This document shows positions 15,775-23,995 of a stretch of DNA of 64,000 nucleotides, in pieces (position 1 is the first letter of the stretch; each line of letters opens with the position of its first letter). This stretch comes from Amycolatopsis pretoriensis (GTDB taxonomy: Bacteria; Actinomycetota; Actinomycetes; Mycobacteriales; Pseudonocardiaceae). The stretch spans positions 248,001 to 312,000 of the forward strand of contig NZ_FNUJ01000004.1 of the NCBI RefSeq assembly GCF_900107925.1. The letters run 5' to 3'. The notes beneath the pieces were generated by a model. That model made no database searches. It saw only the letters and a program-made list of their open reading frames with translations, and was not told the DNA's origin. Made by a program: the position numbers and the translations under genes.

Positions 15775-17243
15775 GACGAGCGGCCGGACAGTTCGTAGTC
15801 CGCGGGGTCGACCTTGCGCGTCTCCAGCCAGTAGCGCCAGGTGAAGCCGGGCCAGATCGTCCGGTTGACGCCCTTGGCGTCGAGGTACCAGCTCTTGCAG
15901 CCACCCTGCGTCCAGACGCCCTTGACCAGCTTGTCCTGGATCTCCCGCTGGAACTTGTCCTGCACACTGGGCCGGACGTCGAGCGCGGCGGCGTCGCGGG
16001 AGTCGGCGAGCTTGATCGCGTCGACGACGTACCGCGACTGCGACTCGATCATGAACACGACGGAGTTGTGGCCCAGCGCGGTGTTCGGGCCGAGCAGGAA
16101 GAACAGGTTCGGGAAGCCGGACACGGAGATGCCCTTGTGCGTTTGCATCCCTTCGGCGGCCCATTCCTTGGCGAGGTCGCGGCCGTCGACACCGGTGATG
16201 TCCAGGTACTCGAGCGCGTCGGTGACCTTGAACCCGGTGCCGTAGATGATCGCGTCGACCTCGTGCTCGACGCCGGCGGAATCGACGATCGAGTGCGCCT
16301 TGACCTCCTTGACGCCGGAGGTGTTGACGTCGACGTTCGGCCGGCCCAGCGCCGGGTAGTAGTCGTTGGAGATCAGGACGCGCTTGCAGCCCATGGTGTA
16401 GTCCGGCGTGACCTTCTTGCGCAGCGCGCGGTCCTGGATGCCCTTCGCGATGTTGCGCTTCGCGATCAGCTCGCCGGCCTTCATGATCGCCGGGTGGCCG
16501 TTGAAGCCGATGGCGCGCGCTTCGAGCAGCCAGTACAGCGCGTTGCGGTAGAGGCGCTGGGCGCCGGGCACGCGCTTGAACAGCGTCTGCGCCCAGCCCG
16601 GCATCGCGTGGTCGGGCTTCGGCATGATCCACGGCGGCGTGCGCTGGAAGAGCGTCAGCTCGGCGACGTCGGGGGCGATCTTCGGGACGAACTGGACGGC
16701 GCTGGCACCGGTTCCGACGACGGCGACCTTCTTGCCGCGCAGGTCGTATTCGTGGTTCCACTGCGCGGAGTGCCAGGTCTGGCCCTTGAACTCCTTGATC
16801 CCGGGCAGCTCGGGGACCTGCGGGATGTGCAGCCCGCCGACCCCGGAGACGAGGAACTGCGCGACGAACTCGCGGCCGTCCTTCGTGGTCGCCGTCCAGC
16901 GGCGTTCGCGCTCGTCCCAGTGGGCGCCGGTGAGCTCGACGCCGAACCGGATCTTCTCGCGCAGCCGGTACTTGTCCGCGACACCCTTGAGGTAGTCGAA
17001 GATCTCCGGCTGCGGCGAGAACGACCGCGACCAGTCCGGGTTCTGCTCGTACGAGAACGAGTACATGTGCGACTGCACGTCGCACGCGCACCCGGGGTAG
17101 GAGTTGTCGCGCCAGGTGCCACCCACCTCGGTGGCCTTCTCCAGGATCACGTAGTCCCGGATGCCGGCCTTTTCGAGCTGGATCGCCTGGCCGAGCCCGG
17201 AAAACCCGGTGCCCACTATCACGACCTTGAACCGCTCGGTCAT
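15771..17243 (-). CDS. Flavin-containing Baeyer-Villiger-type monooxygenase
   Basis: A 490-residue class B flavoprotein monooxygenase. It has two Rossmann motifs, GTGFSGLG (11-18) for FAD and GTGASA (177-182) for NADPH, and the Baeyer-Villiger fingerprint FxGxxxHxxxW at F152-G154-H158-W162. Substrates of the family include ketones, long-chain carbonyls and thioamide drugs (EthA, MymA). It is the first gene of a unit that continues into the PF10118 gene and probably the ferredoxin reductase. A double palindromic operator lies 41 bp upstream of its ATG, matching the one in front of the SDR gene. Confidence 0.9.
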   Translation of the reverse strand: MTERFKVVIVGTGFSGLGQAIQLEKAGIRDYVILEKATEVGGTWRDNSYPGCACDVQSHMYSFSYEQNPDWSRSFSPQPEIFDYLKGVADKYRLREKIRFGVELTGAHWDERERRWTATTKDGREFVAQFLVSGVGGLHIPQVPELPGIKEFKGQTWHSAQWNHEYDLRGKKVAVVGTGASAVQFVPKIAPDVAELTLFQRTPPWIMPKPDHAMPGWAQTLFKRVPGAQRLYRNALYWLLEARAIGFNGHPAIMKAGELIAKRNIAKGIQDRALRKKVTPDYTMGCKRVLISNDYYPALGRPNVDVNTSGVKEVKAHSIVDSAGVEHEVDAIIYGTGFKVTDALEYLDITGVDGRDLAKEWAAEGMQTHKGISVSGFPNLFFLLGPNTALGHNSVVFMIESQSRYVVDAIKLADSRDAAALDVRPSVQDKFQREIQDKLVKGVWTQGGCKSWYLDAKGVNRTIWPGFTWRYWLETRKVDPADYELSGRSS

Positions 17244-17283
17244 CTGTCGGCCTCCGCTGCCTCGAGGAAACTGCCCAGATGAC

Positions 17284-17313
17284 GTTACCTCAGGTAACAG
17301 TTACTTGGAAGTA
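17284..17313. promoter_or_regulatory. Double palindromic operator before the FMO gene
   Basis: A perfect 15-bp palindrome GTTACCTCAGGTAAC (17284-17298) is followed by a second, TACTTGGAAGTA (17302-17313). A closely similar pair at 18756-18783 sits at the same 41-bp distance from the SDR start. The form suits a TetR-type dimer pair; no regulator gene is adjacent. Confidence 0.7.
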
Positions 17314-17324
17314 CTACCTACCGA

Positions 17325-17801
17325 TCAGTACGTCCCGCCGAGCTTCGTGTGGTCCCAGCTGACGACCTTCGTCGGCCGGAAGACCAGTCCGATGCGTTTC
17401 GGCGCCTGACCTGCGATGAAGCCCTTGAGTTCGTCGGGAACCGGGTCGCCCGGCTTCGCGCCCGCGTACCGCTGCATGAGCGTGATGCCCATCCGGGTGA
17501 CTTCTTCGGTGTCCTCGATGATCTCGACGTCGGCCTCGAGCGAGACGCCGCGGAGCTTCTCGTAGCTGTCGCCGTCCTCGATGAGCACCGTCGCCTCCGG
17601 CAGGCGGCGGAGGTTCTTCGCCTTCTGCGAGGTGCCGTACGTCCAGGTCGCGACGCCGCCGTCCTCGTGCGGGTAGTACCAGAGCGGCGCGAGGTGCGGG
17701 CGGCCGTTGGGGCCGACGCTGGCGACGTTGATGACCTTCTGCTCGGCGAAGTACGCGCGCACTTCGTCGTCGGTCATCCGGATCTGGTCACGACGGGACA
17801 T
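17325..17801 (-). CDS. Pyridoxamine 5'-phosphate oxidase family protein (PPOX)
   Basis: A 158-residue split-barrel flavin- or F420-binding protein. Family features are VINVASVGPNGRPHLAPLWY near residues 23-42, then SQKAKNLRRLPEATVLIEDG. The C-terminal part (GLVFRPTKVVSWDHTKL) closes the barrel. The start is ATG 17801, two bases past the SDR stop, so it forms an operon with the SDR gene and is likely a redox partner or auxiliary reductase in the same pathway as the FMO. Confidence 0.8.
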   Translation of the reverse strand: MSRRDQIRMTDDEVRAYFAEQKVINVASVGPNGRPHLAPLWYYPHEDGGVATWTYGTSQKAKNLRRLPEATVLIEDGDSYEKLRGVSLEADVEIIEDTEEVTRMGITLMQRYAGAKPGDPVPDELKGFIAGQAPKRIGLVFRPTKVVSWDHTKLGGTY

Positions 17802-17803
17802 CT

Positions 17804-18715
17804 TCACCCCTTGGTGGCGGCCCGGCCGCCGTGGCCGGTGACCGCCGACTCGAACGCGCCGCGCGCCTCGATGTCGGCCAGCGCGGCCTTGTCCGCCGAA
17901 GGTACCCGGCTGCGGGAGCCGATTTCGATGATCGGCGGGAGGAACGCGCGGAGCAGCTTGAGGCCGCCGACCCAGCGCGGCACGTGGATGGTCCGGGCGC
18001 GCTTGAGGATGCCGGCTTCGAGGTCGTCGAGGGCGACTTCCAGGGGGTAGGTCTTGCCGATCAGGCCCGGCATGGACGCGCGGAGCTTGCCGAACACGGG
18101 GTGGGCGTCGGCGCTTTCGACGAGGTCGGTGCGGATCCACGTCGGGTGCGCGACGCCGACCTTGACGCCCAGGTGGGCGACCTCGGCGCGGAGGCTGTTG
18201 GAGAAGGCTTCGACGCCGGCCTTCGCGGCGGAGTAGTTCGCCATGCCCGGCGCGTGCGTGATCGCGGCGAGGCTGGAGATGGCGAGCAGGTAGCCCTTGC
18301 GCTCGATGACGTGCGGGAGCGTGACGCGGAACGTGCGCCAGACGCCGAGCAGGTCGACCTCGATCACCTTCTCGAACGCGGCGCGGTCGACCGAGCGGAC
18401 GAAGCCCGCGGTCGCGATGCCGGCGTTCGCGATGACGATGTCGATGCCGCCGAAGTGCTCGACGACGCCCTTGGTGGCCTTCTCCAGGGCGTCCCAGCTA
18501 GTGACGTCGGCTTCCCAGGCGTGCGCGTTGGGTCCGATGCGGTCGGCGACCTTCTTCTGCTCGTCGGCTTCGAGGCCGACGAGGGCGACCTTCGCGCCGC
18601 GCGCGGCGAGCCGCTCGGCCAGGCCGGCGCCGATGCCGCGGGCCGCGCCGGTGATCAGCACGACCTTGCCGTCGACCTTCTTGGTGCCGCTCAGCAGCGA
18701 AAACGGGTTGGCCAC
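17804..18715 (-). CDS. SDR family oxidoreductase (FMO-associated)
   Basis: A 303-residue classical SDR with an N-terminal extension. It has the cofactor motif TGAARGIG near residues 22-29, NAG (IANAGIA), the catalytic Ser in ISSLAAI, and YSAAK. A longer C-terminal tail after the core distinguishes it from the 250-residue type. SDRs adjacent to Baeyer-Villiger FMOs, as in the mycobacterial mymA region, usually oxidise an alcohol to the ketone that the FMO then attacks; that order is inferred here. It heads the SDR-PPOX transcription unit behind its own operator. Confidence 0.87.
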   Translation of the reverse strand: MANPFSLLSGTKKVDGKVVLITGAARGIGAGLAERLAARGAKVALVGLEADEQKKVADRIGPNAHAWEADVTSWDALEKATKGVVEHFGGIDIVIANAGIATAGFVRSVDRAAFEKVIEVDLLGVWRTFRVTLPHVIERKGYLLAISSLAAITHAPGMANYSAAKAGVEAFSNSLRAEVAHLGVKVGVAHPTWIRTDLVESADAHPVFGKLRASMPGLIGKTYPLEVALDDLEAGILKRARTIHVPRWVGGLKLLRAFLPPIIEIGSRSRVPSADKAALADIEARGAFESAVTGHGGRAATKG

Positions 18716-18755
18716 GGTGCCCTCCTAGACGTCACTTGAGGGCACCGTACCCCAA

Positions 18756-18783
18756 CTTACCCGCAGTAAGCTACCCAAGAGTA
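18756..18783. promoter_or_regulatory. Double palindromic operator before the FMO-associated SDR gene
   Basis: CTTACCCGCAGTAAG (18756-18770) followed by TACCCAAGAGTA (18772-18783). Read on the minus strand, both this and the FMO site fit TACT-N4-RGTA, 2-4 bp, TTACY-N3-GGTAA. Confidence 0.65.
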
Positions 18784-18796
18784 GGCGCCACTTTCC

Positions 18797-19699
18797 CTAC
18801 AAAAGTGACGCTACTTCGTCCGGGGTCAGCGTCAGGGTGACCGAGGCGATCAGGTCGGTGAGCTGCTCGGTCGTGCGGGCGCTGGCGATCGGCGCGGCGA
18901 CCGTGGGCTGCTGCCGGAGCCACGCGAGCGACACCGCGGCTACCGAGGTTCCGTGCGCTGCCGCCACTTCGTCGAGTTTCGCGAGCACGCGCTCGCCGTG
19001 TCCGTCCAAATAGGACTCCGCGCGGGCGGCGCGCGGGCTGTCGACGTTGTGGTCCTTCGTGCGGTACTTGCCGGTCAGGAAGCCCTTCGCGAGCGCGAAG
19101 AAGGGCAGGGTGACCAGGCCTTCGCGCTCGACGAGCGGGGCGAGGTCGCGTTCGTAGTCCCGCTCGACGAGGTTGTAGTGCGGCTGCAGCACGGCGTAGC
19201 GCGCGAGGCCGTTCTTGTCCGAAATGGACAGTGCGTCGGCGAGCCGCTCGGCGCTGTAGTTGGACGCGCCGAGGTGGCGGACCTTGCCCGCGCGGACCAG
19301 CGCGTCGAACGCGGTCAGTGTCTCTTCGAGCGGGGTGTCCGGGTCGTCCCGGTGCGCGTAGTAGAGGTCGATGTGGTCGGTCTTGAGGCGGCGCAGCGAG
19401 TCCTCGGCCGCGGCCTGGATGTTCTTCGCGGACAGGCCCGGCCGGCCGTCCCACATGCCGACCTTGGTCGCGACGACGACGTCGTCCCGGTTGCCGCGGG
19501 CGGCCAGCCAGTTGCCGAGGATCTCCTCGGAGCCGCCCCCGCCGCCGTAGAGGTCGGCGGTGTCCACGAAATTGCCACCGGCCGCGGTGTAGGCGTCGAG
19601 CACGGCGAACGACTGCGGCTCGTCCGCCGTCCAGCCGAAGACGTTGCCGCCGAGGTTGAGCCCGTACACGTCGAGGTCGGTGTTTCCCAGCTTGGTCAT
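18797..19699 (-). CDS. Aldo/keto reductase
   Basis: A 300-residue NADPH-dependent aldo/keto reductase of the TIM-barrel type. The catalytic tetrad is visible: Asp and Tyr in FVDTADLYGGG, Lys in VVVATKVG, and His in YYAHRDD. The C-terminal NADPH-binding Arg region is seen as APIASARTTEQL. The ATG at 19699 is the first residue of the standard N-terminus MTKLGNTDL. It is divergent from an LLM oxidoreductase gene. The physiological substrate is not predictable. Confidence 0.9.
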   Translation of the reverse strand: MTKLGNTDLDVYGLNLGGNVFGWTADEPQSFAVLDAYTAAGGNFVDTADLYGGGGGSEEILGNWLAARGNRDDVVVATKVGMWDGRPGLSAKNIQAAAEDSLRRLKTDHIDLYYAHRDDPDTPLEETLTAFDALVRAGKVRHLGASNYSAERLADALSISDKNGLARYAVLQPHYNLVERDYERDLAPLVEREGLVTLPFFALAKGFLTGKYRTKDHNVDSPRAARAESYLDGHGERVLAKLDEVAAAHGTSVAAVSLAWLRQQPTVAAPIASARTTEQLTDLIASVTLTLTPDEVASLL

Positions 19700-19762
19700 G
19701 TCTTCGACAGTAATTCGCCGGGAGCGGGAGGAAAATCGCCGTCCCACGCGTTGGAGTGTTCC

Positions 19763-20587
19763 ATGGCTATCGAACTGGGCAAGCTCGGAATCTGGCGGTA
19801 CCACGCCAACGTGGACGCGAAGTTCGCGGCGGAGGCGGAGAAGCTCGGCTACGGGGCGATTTGGCTGGGCGGCTCGCCCGGCGCCGACGACCTGGCGTCG
19901 GTGGACGGCATCCTGGAGGCGACGGACTCCCTGGTCATAGCGACCGGCATCGTGAACATCTGGCAGGACGAGCCGGCGGACATCGCCCGCGTCTACGAGC
20001 GCATCGCGGCGAAGCACCCGGACCGCTTCCTGCTGGGCGTCGGCGCGGGCCACCGCGAAGCGACGAAGGAGTACAAGAAGCCGTACGCGGCTCTGGTCGA
20101 CTACCTGGACGGCCTGGACGCGGCGGGCGTGCCGGTCGCCGGGCGCGCGTTGGCGGCGTTGGGCCCGAAGGTGGTGGCGCTGTCGGGTGAGCGTACGGCG
20201 GGGGCGCACCCGTACCTGACGACGCCGAAGCACACTCGCTCGACGCGCGAAATCCTCGGCGAGGGCCCGCTGCTGGCGCCGGAGCACAAGGTCGTTTTGT
20301 CGACCGACGCGGCGGAGGCGCGGGCGATCGGCCGCAACACCGTCAAGTACTACCTGGGGCTGTCGAACTACGTCGCCAACCTGCGGAAACTCGGCTTCAC
20401 GGACTCCGATTTGGAGGGCGAGGGCAGCGACCGGCTGGTCGACGCGCTGGCCCTGCACGGCGACGCGGCGACGATCGCGCGTGGCCTGTCGGCCCACCTG
20501 GACGCGGGGGCGGACCAGGTCGTCGTCCAGGTGCTGAACGAGGACCCGTGGCCGGGCTACCGCGCGCTGGCCGCCGAGCTGCTGTGA
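19763..20587 (+). CDS. LLM class F420-dependent oxidoreductase
   Basis: A 274-residue luciferase-like TIM-barrel oxidoreductase, most likely using F420. It begins MAIELGKLGIWRYH and has the family segments LGYGAIWLGGSPG, VIATGIVNIW and RFLLGVGAGH, which build the deazaflavin site. The C-terminal part carries the VAALHGDA-like ending LVDALALHGDAATIARGL. The start is the ATG at 19763. It is 64 bp from the divergent AKR gene, and 154 bp before fba. Confidence 0.85.
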   Translation: MAIELGKLGIWRYHANVDAKFAAEAEKLGYGAIWLGGSPGADDLASVDGILEATDSLVIATGIVNIWQDEPADIARVYERIAAKHPDRFLLGVGAGHREATKEYKKPYAALVDYLDGLDAAGVPVAGRALAALGPKVVALSGERTAGAHPYLTTPKHTRSTREILGEGPLLAPEHKVVLSTDAAEARAIGRNTVKYYLGLSNYVANLRKLGFTDSDLEGEGSDRLVDALALHGDAATIARGLSAHLDAGADQVVVQVLNEDPWPGYRALAAELL

Positions 20588-20741
20588 TCTCCGTCCGGCC
20601 GCCGGTGCGCCCGGCGGCCGGACGCACCCCCTTCTGAACCGATCCGACGTGCGGAAAAGTTTCTGCGCGGGGACCGGTGTGCGGCGGCGGTACACCTCGT
20701 ACGATGCGGTCGGGACCCATCCCTGCCAAGGAGGAATACCG

Positions 20742-21773
20742 ATGCCCATCGCGACCCCCGAGGTCTACGCGGAGATGCTGGACCGGGCGAAGGCGAACGA
20801 GTTCGCTTACCCGGCCATCAACGTGACCTCGTCCGAGACCGTGAACGCCGCCATCCGCGGGTTCGCCGAGGCGGAGAGCGACGGGATCATCCAGTTCTCC
20901 ACCGGCGGCGCGGAGTTCGCCTCCGGCCAGAAGGTCAAGGACATGGTCGTCGGCGCGACCGCGCTGGCCGAGTTCGCGCAGGTCGTCGCGGCGAAGTACG
21001 ACGTCAACGTCGCGCTGCACACCGACCACTGCCCGAAGGACAAGCTGGACGGCTTCGTCCGCCCGCTGATCGAGATCTCGGCCGAGCGCGTCAAGAACGG
21101 CCAGAACCCGCTGTTCCAGTCCCACATGTGGGACGGTTCGGCGATCGACCTCGACGAGAACCTCGAGATCGCCGCGGAGCTGCTCGCCAAGACGGCGGCC
21201 GCGAAGATCATCCTCGAGGTCGAGATCGGCGTCGTCGGCGGCGAGGAAGACGGCGTCGAGGCGGAGATCAACGAGAAGCTGTACACCGCCGAGGGCGACT
21301 TCCTGAAGACGATCGACGCGCTCGGTTCGGGCGACCGCGGCCGCTACCTGCTGGCGGCGACGTTCGGCAACGTCCACGGCGTGTACAAGCCGGGCAACGT
21401 GAAGCTCCGCCCGGACGTGCTGAAGGGCGGCCAGGAGGCGGCGTCGAAGAAGCTCGGCCTGGACGCGGGTTCGAAGCCGTTCGAGCTGGTCTTCCACGGC
21501 GGCTCGGGCTCCCTCCCGGAGGAGATCCGCGAGGCGGTGTCGTACGGCGTGGTGAAGATGAACGTCGACACGGACACGCAGTACGCGTTCACGCGCCCGA
21601 TCGTGGACCACTTCTTCAAGAACTACGACGGCGTGCTGAAGATCGACGGCGAGGTCGGCAACAAGAAGGTCTACGACCCGCGGTCGTACCTGAAGGCCGC
21701 TGAGGCCGGGATGGCTCAGCGGGTCGTCGAAGCTTGCCAGGCGCTGGGCTCGGCGGGCACGAAGGTCAAGTAG
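20742..21773 (+). CDS. fbaA: Class II fructose-bisphosphate aldolase
   Basis: A 343-residue zinc-dependent aldolase of glycolysis/gluconeogenesis. Zinc and substrate motifs are present: ALHTDHCPKDK (His and catalytic Asp region), LEVEIGVVGGEEDG, TFGNVHGVYKPGN, and the phosphate-binding VFHGGSGS followed by VVKMNVDTDTQ. A near-perfect Shine-Dalgarno AAGGAGGA (20728-20735) precedes the ATG by 6 nt, as expected for a highly expressed gene. Transcription probably ends at the large palindrome 21782-21820. In mycobacteria fba lies between DedA and DUF3151 genes, both of which are found in this window. Confidence 0.97.
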   Translation: MPIATPEVYAEMLDRAKANEFAYPAINVTSSETVNAAIRGFAEAESDGIIQFSTGGAEFASGQKVKDMVVGATALAEFAQVVAAKYDVNVALHTDHCPKDKLDGFVRPLIEISAERVKNGQNPLFQSHMWDGSAIDLDENLEIAAELLAKTAAAKIILEVEIGVVGGEEDGVEAEINEKLYTAEGDFLKTIDALGSGDRGRYLLAATFGNVHGVYKPGNVKLRPDVLKGGQEAASKKLGLDAGSKPFELVFHGGSGSLPEEIREAVSYGVVKMNVDTDTQYAFTRPIVDHFFKNYDGVLKIDGEVGNKKVYDPRSYLKAAEAGMAQRVVEACQALGSAGTKVK

Positions 21774-21781
21774 TCACGCGC

Positions 21782-21820
21782 GAAGGGGGCGGCACTTTCA
21801 CGTGAAAGTGCCGCCCCTTC
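21782..21820. terminator. Bidirectional terminator formed by a TTTCACGTGAAA palindrome
   Basis: A 32-bp perfect palindrome (16-nt arms GGGGCGGCACTTTCAC, 21786-21817), extended by flanking GAAG/CTTC with a one-base bulge. It fills the gap between the convergent fba and PIN-toxin genes, so it probably terminates both. It is the longest copy of the dispersed palindrome family. Confidence 0.75.
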
Positions 21821-21827
21821 GTCGTGT

Positions 21828-22232
21828 TCAGACTTCGACGACTTCCAGCAGGCTCTCGAGACCGCGGAAGTCCTTCGCGTTGCGGGTGTACAACGGCAGG
21901 CCGTGCACGGAGGCGATCGCGGCGATCATCAGGTCCATCCGGCGCGGTCGAGGTGACCGGCCCGCGGCCACCGTCAGCGCGACCAGCGTGCCGTAACGAG
22001 CGGCGGCCTCGCCATCGAACGGCAACGGGGTGAATTCGACGATGGCCGCGCCTAGTTGCTCGTTCCGCATCGCTTTCGTGGCCGGGTCCACCGTCATGAC
22101 GACGCCTTGGTAGAGCTCGGCCATGGTCACCGCGGTGATCTCCGGGAAGTCCGGAAGGGACTGCGGGTCCAGGGTGTCGAGCTCGATGTAGGTGCAGGTG
22201 TCGAGCACTCCGGCGACGTGACGTTCAGCCAC
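21828..22232 (-). CDS. PIN domain toxin of a type II toxin-antitoxin pair (VapC-like)
   Basis: A 134-residue PIN-domain ribonuclease. The acidic metal site is visible: D11 in GVLDTCTYIE, E39 in MAELYQG, D100 in RRMDLMIAA and D121 in NAKDFRG. The GTG start at 22232 overlaps the antitoxin stop by 8 bases, giving tight translational coupling. VapC toxins cleave tRNA or rRNA when free of antitoxin; the target here is unknown. It is convergent with fba. Confidence 0.88.
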   Translation of the reverse strand: MAERHVAGVLDTCTYIELDTLDPQSLPDFPEITAVTMAELYQGVVMTVDPATKAMRNEQLGAAIVEFTPLPFDGEAAARYGTLVALTVAAGRSPRPRRMDLMIAAIASVHGLPLYTRNAKDFRGLESLLEVVEV

Positions 22233-22503
22233 GCTTGCGTTCCCAGGGGTTGTCGTCATCGCTGAGGCGATCGTCGCCGAAGAACTCGTCGGCATCTCGC
22301 CGCAGCTCGGCGGCGTCGACCCGCGGCAGTCGCTTGTGGCGCTCGACCAGCTCGGCCGCGGTGAACCGCTTCCGGCGGGACACCGGTCGCAGTTCGGCGA
22401 TCTCCACGCCGTTGCGGGTGACGTGGTACGTCTCGCCGGCTTCGACCGCGTCCATGATCGCGGCCGAGTTGTTCCGGAACTCCCGCTGGCTGATGACGTT
22501 CAC
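22225..22503 (-). CDS. Phd/YefM family antitoxin
   Basis: A 92-residue antitoxin. The N-terminal Phd/YefM DNA-binding domain reads VNVISQREFRNNSAAIMDAVEAGETYHVTRNG, and the C-terminal part is charged and probably disordered (RDADEFFGDDRLSDDDNP), as needed to wrap the toxin. GTG 22503 is chosen; TTG 22506 directly before it is an alternative. Autoregulation is expected from the perfect palindrome 22514-22528 just upstream. Confidence 0.87.
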   Translation of the reverse strand: MNVISQREFRNNSAAIMDAVEAGETYHVTRNGVEIAELRPVSRRKRFTAAELVERHKRLPRVDAAELRRDADEFFGDDRLSDDDNPWERKRG

Positions 22504-22513
22504 CAAGCGAGTG

Positions 22514-22528
22514 TAGCACTGTGTGCTA
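22514..22528. promoter_or_regulatory. Palindromic operator of the toxin-antitoxin pair
   Basis: TAGCAC-TGT-GTGCTA, perfect 6-bp arms, 11 bp upstream of the antitoxin start. Its last three bases are the stop codon (TAG on the minus strand) of the upstream membrane-protein gene, so operator and stop codon overlap. Confidence 0.7.
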
Positions 22529-23710
22529 CGCGGTTACCCGCCTTGCGGACCACCGCCGGGAAGCCGGACCGGCCGCTGCCCAGAGGGCGAACACCCCGCC
22601 CAGCACCACCAAAGCCGTCCAGTACGCCACCGGCGGGGCCGACTCCGTGTGCGCGTCGCCCAAGACCCACGGCCGGAACTGCGACTGCACCCAAAACGCC
22701 CCGTACCCGAACGCCGTCACCAGCAGCGCACCCGCGCCGGCCCGCAGCACTCCGGAAGACATCGCGAACGCCAAGTCCACCGCCAACCCCACGAACAGCA
22801 GGTAGAACGGCACCGTCGACACCGGGAACCCCAGCCCGAGCAGCAGCGGCCACATCACCGACCGATAGGCCACATACGCCAGCGCCACCGCAGAAGCAGC
22901 CCAGCGGAAACCCAGTGTGCGGCGGGCCAACACCAAGATCAACGCCATCACCCCGATGCCCCACAGCGGGTACACCCACTCCGGGATCGGCATCGTGAAG
23001 TGCAGGATCGCCGTCCGGTCGACCGGGTGGCCGATCTGGTTGGCCGCGAACGAAAGCAGCGACGGCTCGGCCTCCGGCGCACCGCGCTCCCACGCGCGCA
23101 GCCCCAGGATCCCGTACTCCTGCTGGCCGTTCGGGAAGAACGTGTTCTCCAGGAAGAACGCCCACAGCGCGAGCAGCACGCCCGTCCGGAAGCGGCCCGG
23201 CGGGGACAGCCGGAGCCAGCCCAGCAGGACGCCCGCCTGCATGATGCCCGTGCCCAGGTACAACATCATGTGGGACGGGCTCCACGCCGTCAGGTCGAGA
23301 CCGTTGACGCGGTGGTTGATGACGTCCAGCGGGGCCGCCACCAGGAACGTCAAGAGCCCGATCTGCATCAGGCGCAGCGACGTCTTGTCCGCGCCCAGGC
23401 CCGTGTAGCTGTGGATCGCCACCAGCACGACGATGATCACCGTGCCGACCGTGTTGATCAGGTGCGGCGGCGCCAGGTCGTCGCGCAGCCACATGAAGTG
23501 CCACGACATGTCCCACGACGAGCCCAGCAGCTTGAACGCGAACGCCGCCAGCCACATCCCGTAGCAGAACCGGAGCACCCAGTCCGGCGTCGGCTGCCCG
23601 GGGGCGCCGCGGTGCCAGTGCCGCGTGAAGAACAGCCGCGTCTTGCCGATCGGACTGCGCGGGATCACGTCCACCGGGACGTCGACTGCCTTGGCCATGC
23701 GGGACATCAT
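22526..23710 (-). CDS. Polytopic membrane protein of unknown function
   Basis: A 394-residue integral membrane protein that I do not recognise. About nine to ten hydrophobic helices follow a ~45-residue hydrophilic N-terminus. His and Trp residues cluster at helix ends: SSWDMSWHFMW, HSYTG, INHRVNG, SPSHMMLY and ILHFTMP. These could be metal or haem ligands, but no known signature is complete. The C-terminus is basic. ATG 23710 is used; ATG 23707 and 23698 are alternatives, and none has a strong ribosome binding site. No functional neighbour is evident. Confidence 0.75.
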   Translation of the reverse strand: MMSRMAKAVDVPVDVIPRSPIGKTRLFFTRHWHRGAPGQPTPDWVLRFCYGMWLAAFAFKLLGSSWDMSWHFMWLRDDLAPPHLINTVGTVIIVVLVAIHSYTGLGADKTSLRLMQIGLLTFLVAAPLDVINHRVNGLDLTAWSPSHMMLYLGTGIMQAGVLLGWLRLSPPGRFRTGVLLALWAFFLENTFFPNGQQEYGILGLRAWERGAPEAEPSLLSFAANQIGHPVDRTAILHFTMPIPEWVYPLWGIGVMALILVLARRTLGFRWAASAVALAYVAYRSVMWPLLLGLGFPVSTVPFYLLFVGLAVDLAFAMSSGVLRAGAGALLVTAFGYGAFWVQSQFRPWVLGDAHTESAPPVAYWTALVVLGGVFALWAAAGPASRRWSARRVTA

Positions 23711-23881
23711 GGCCGGTCATGGTCACGAGCGGGTCAGGACCGTGGCGAAAGACGCGAAAATGGGGATTCCCCCTACCTTCTTCCCCGCCACCACCCTCAA
23801 CGGAGGCGCTTCGCGCCCGGGTTCACCCTTAGGGGTGGCGGATTTGCCTCCGGCGTGCCTCGGTTGGCATGGTGTGCCGCC

Positions 23882-23968
23882 ATGATGCCGAAACGAGTTG
23901 TGGCCGCCGTCCTGGTCGGCGCTCTGATCCTGGCCGGCGGCGGGGTTCTCGCGGGCCTGTTCTTCTGA
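23882..23968 (+). CDS. Possible small single-pass membrane protein
   Basis: A 28-residue frame (MMPKRVVAAVLVGALILAGG, then VLAGLFF) with a basic start and one hydrophobic helix, as in many actinobacterial small membrane proteins. It sits 28 bp before the DUF3151 gene on the same strand. The ribosome binding site is weak and length alone does not prove coding, so this is tentative. Confidence 0.35.
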   Translation: MMPKRVVAAVLVGALILAGGGVLAGLFF

Positions 23969-23995
23969 CTCGCGGGGGTGGGCAGAATGGGCGGC

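Noticed and set aside
21119..21134. Perfect 16-bp palindrome GTCCCACATGTGGGAC in fba
   Set aside because: It encodes the conserved QSHMWDG segment of class II aldolase, so protein constraint explains it; it does not fit the N5-spaced motif.
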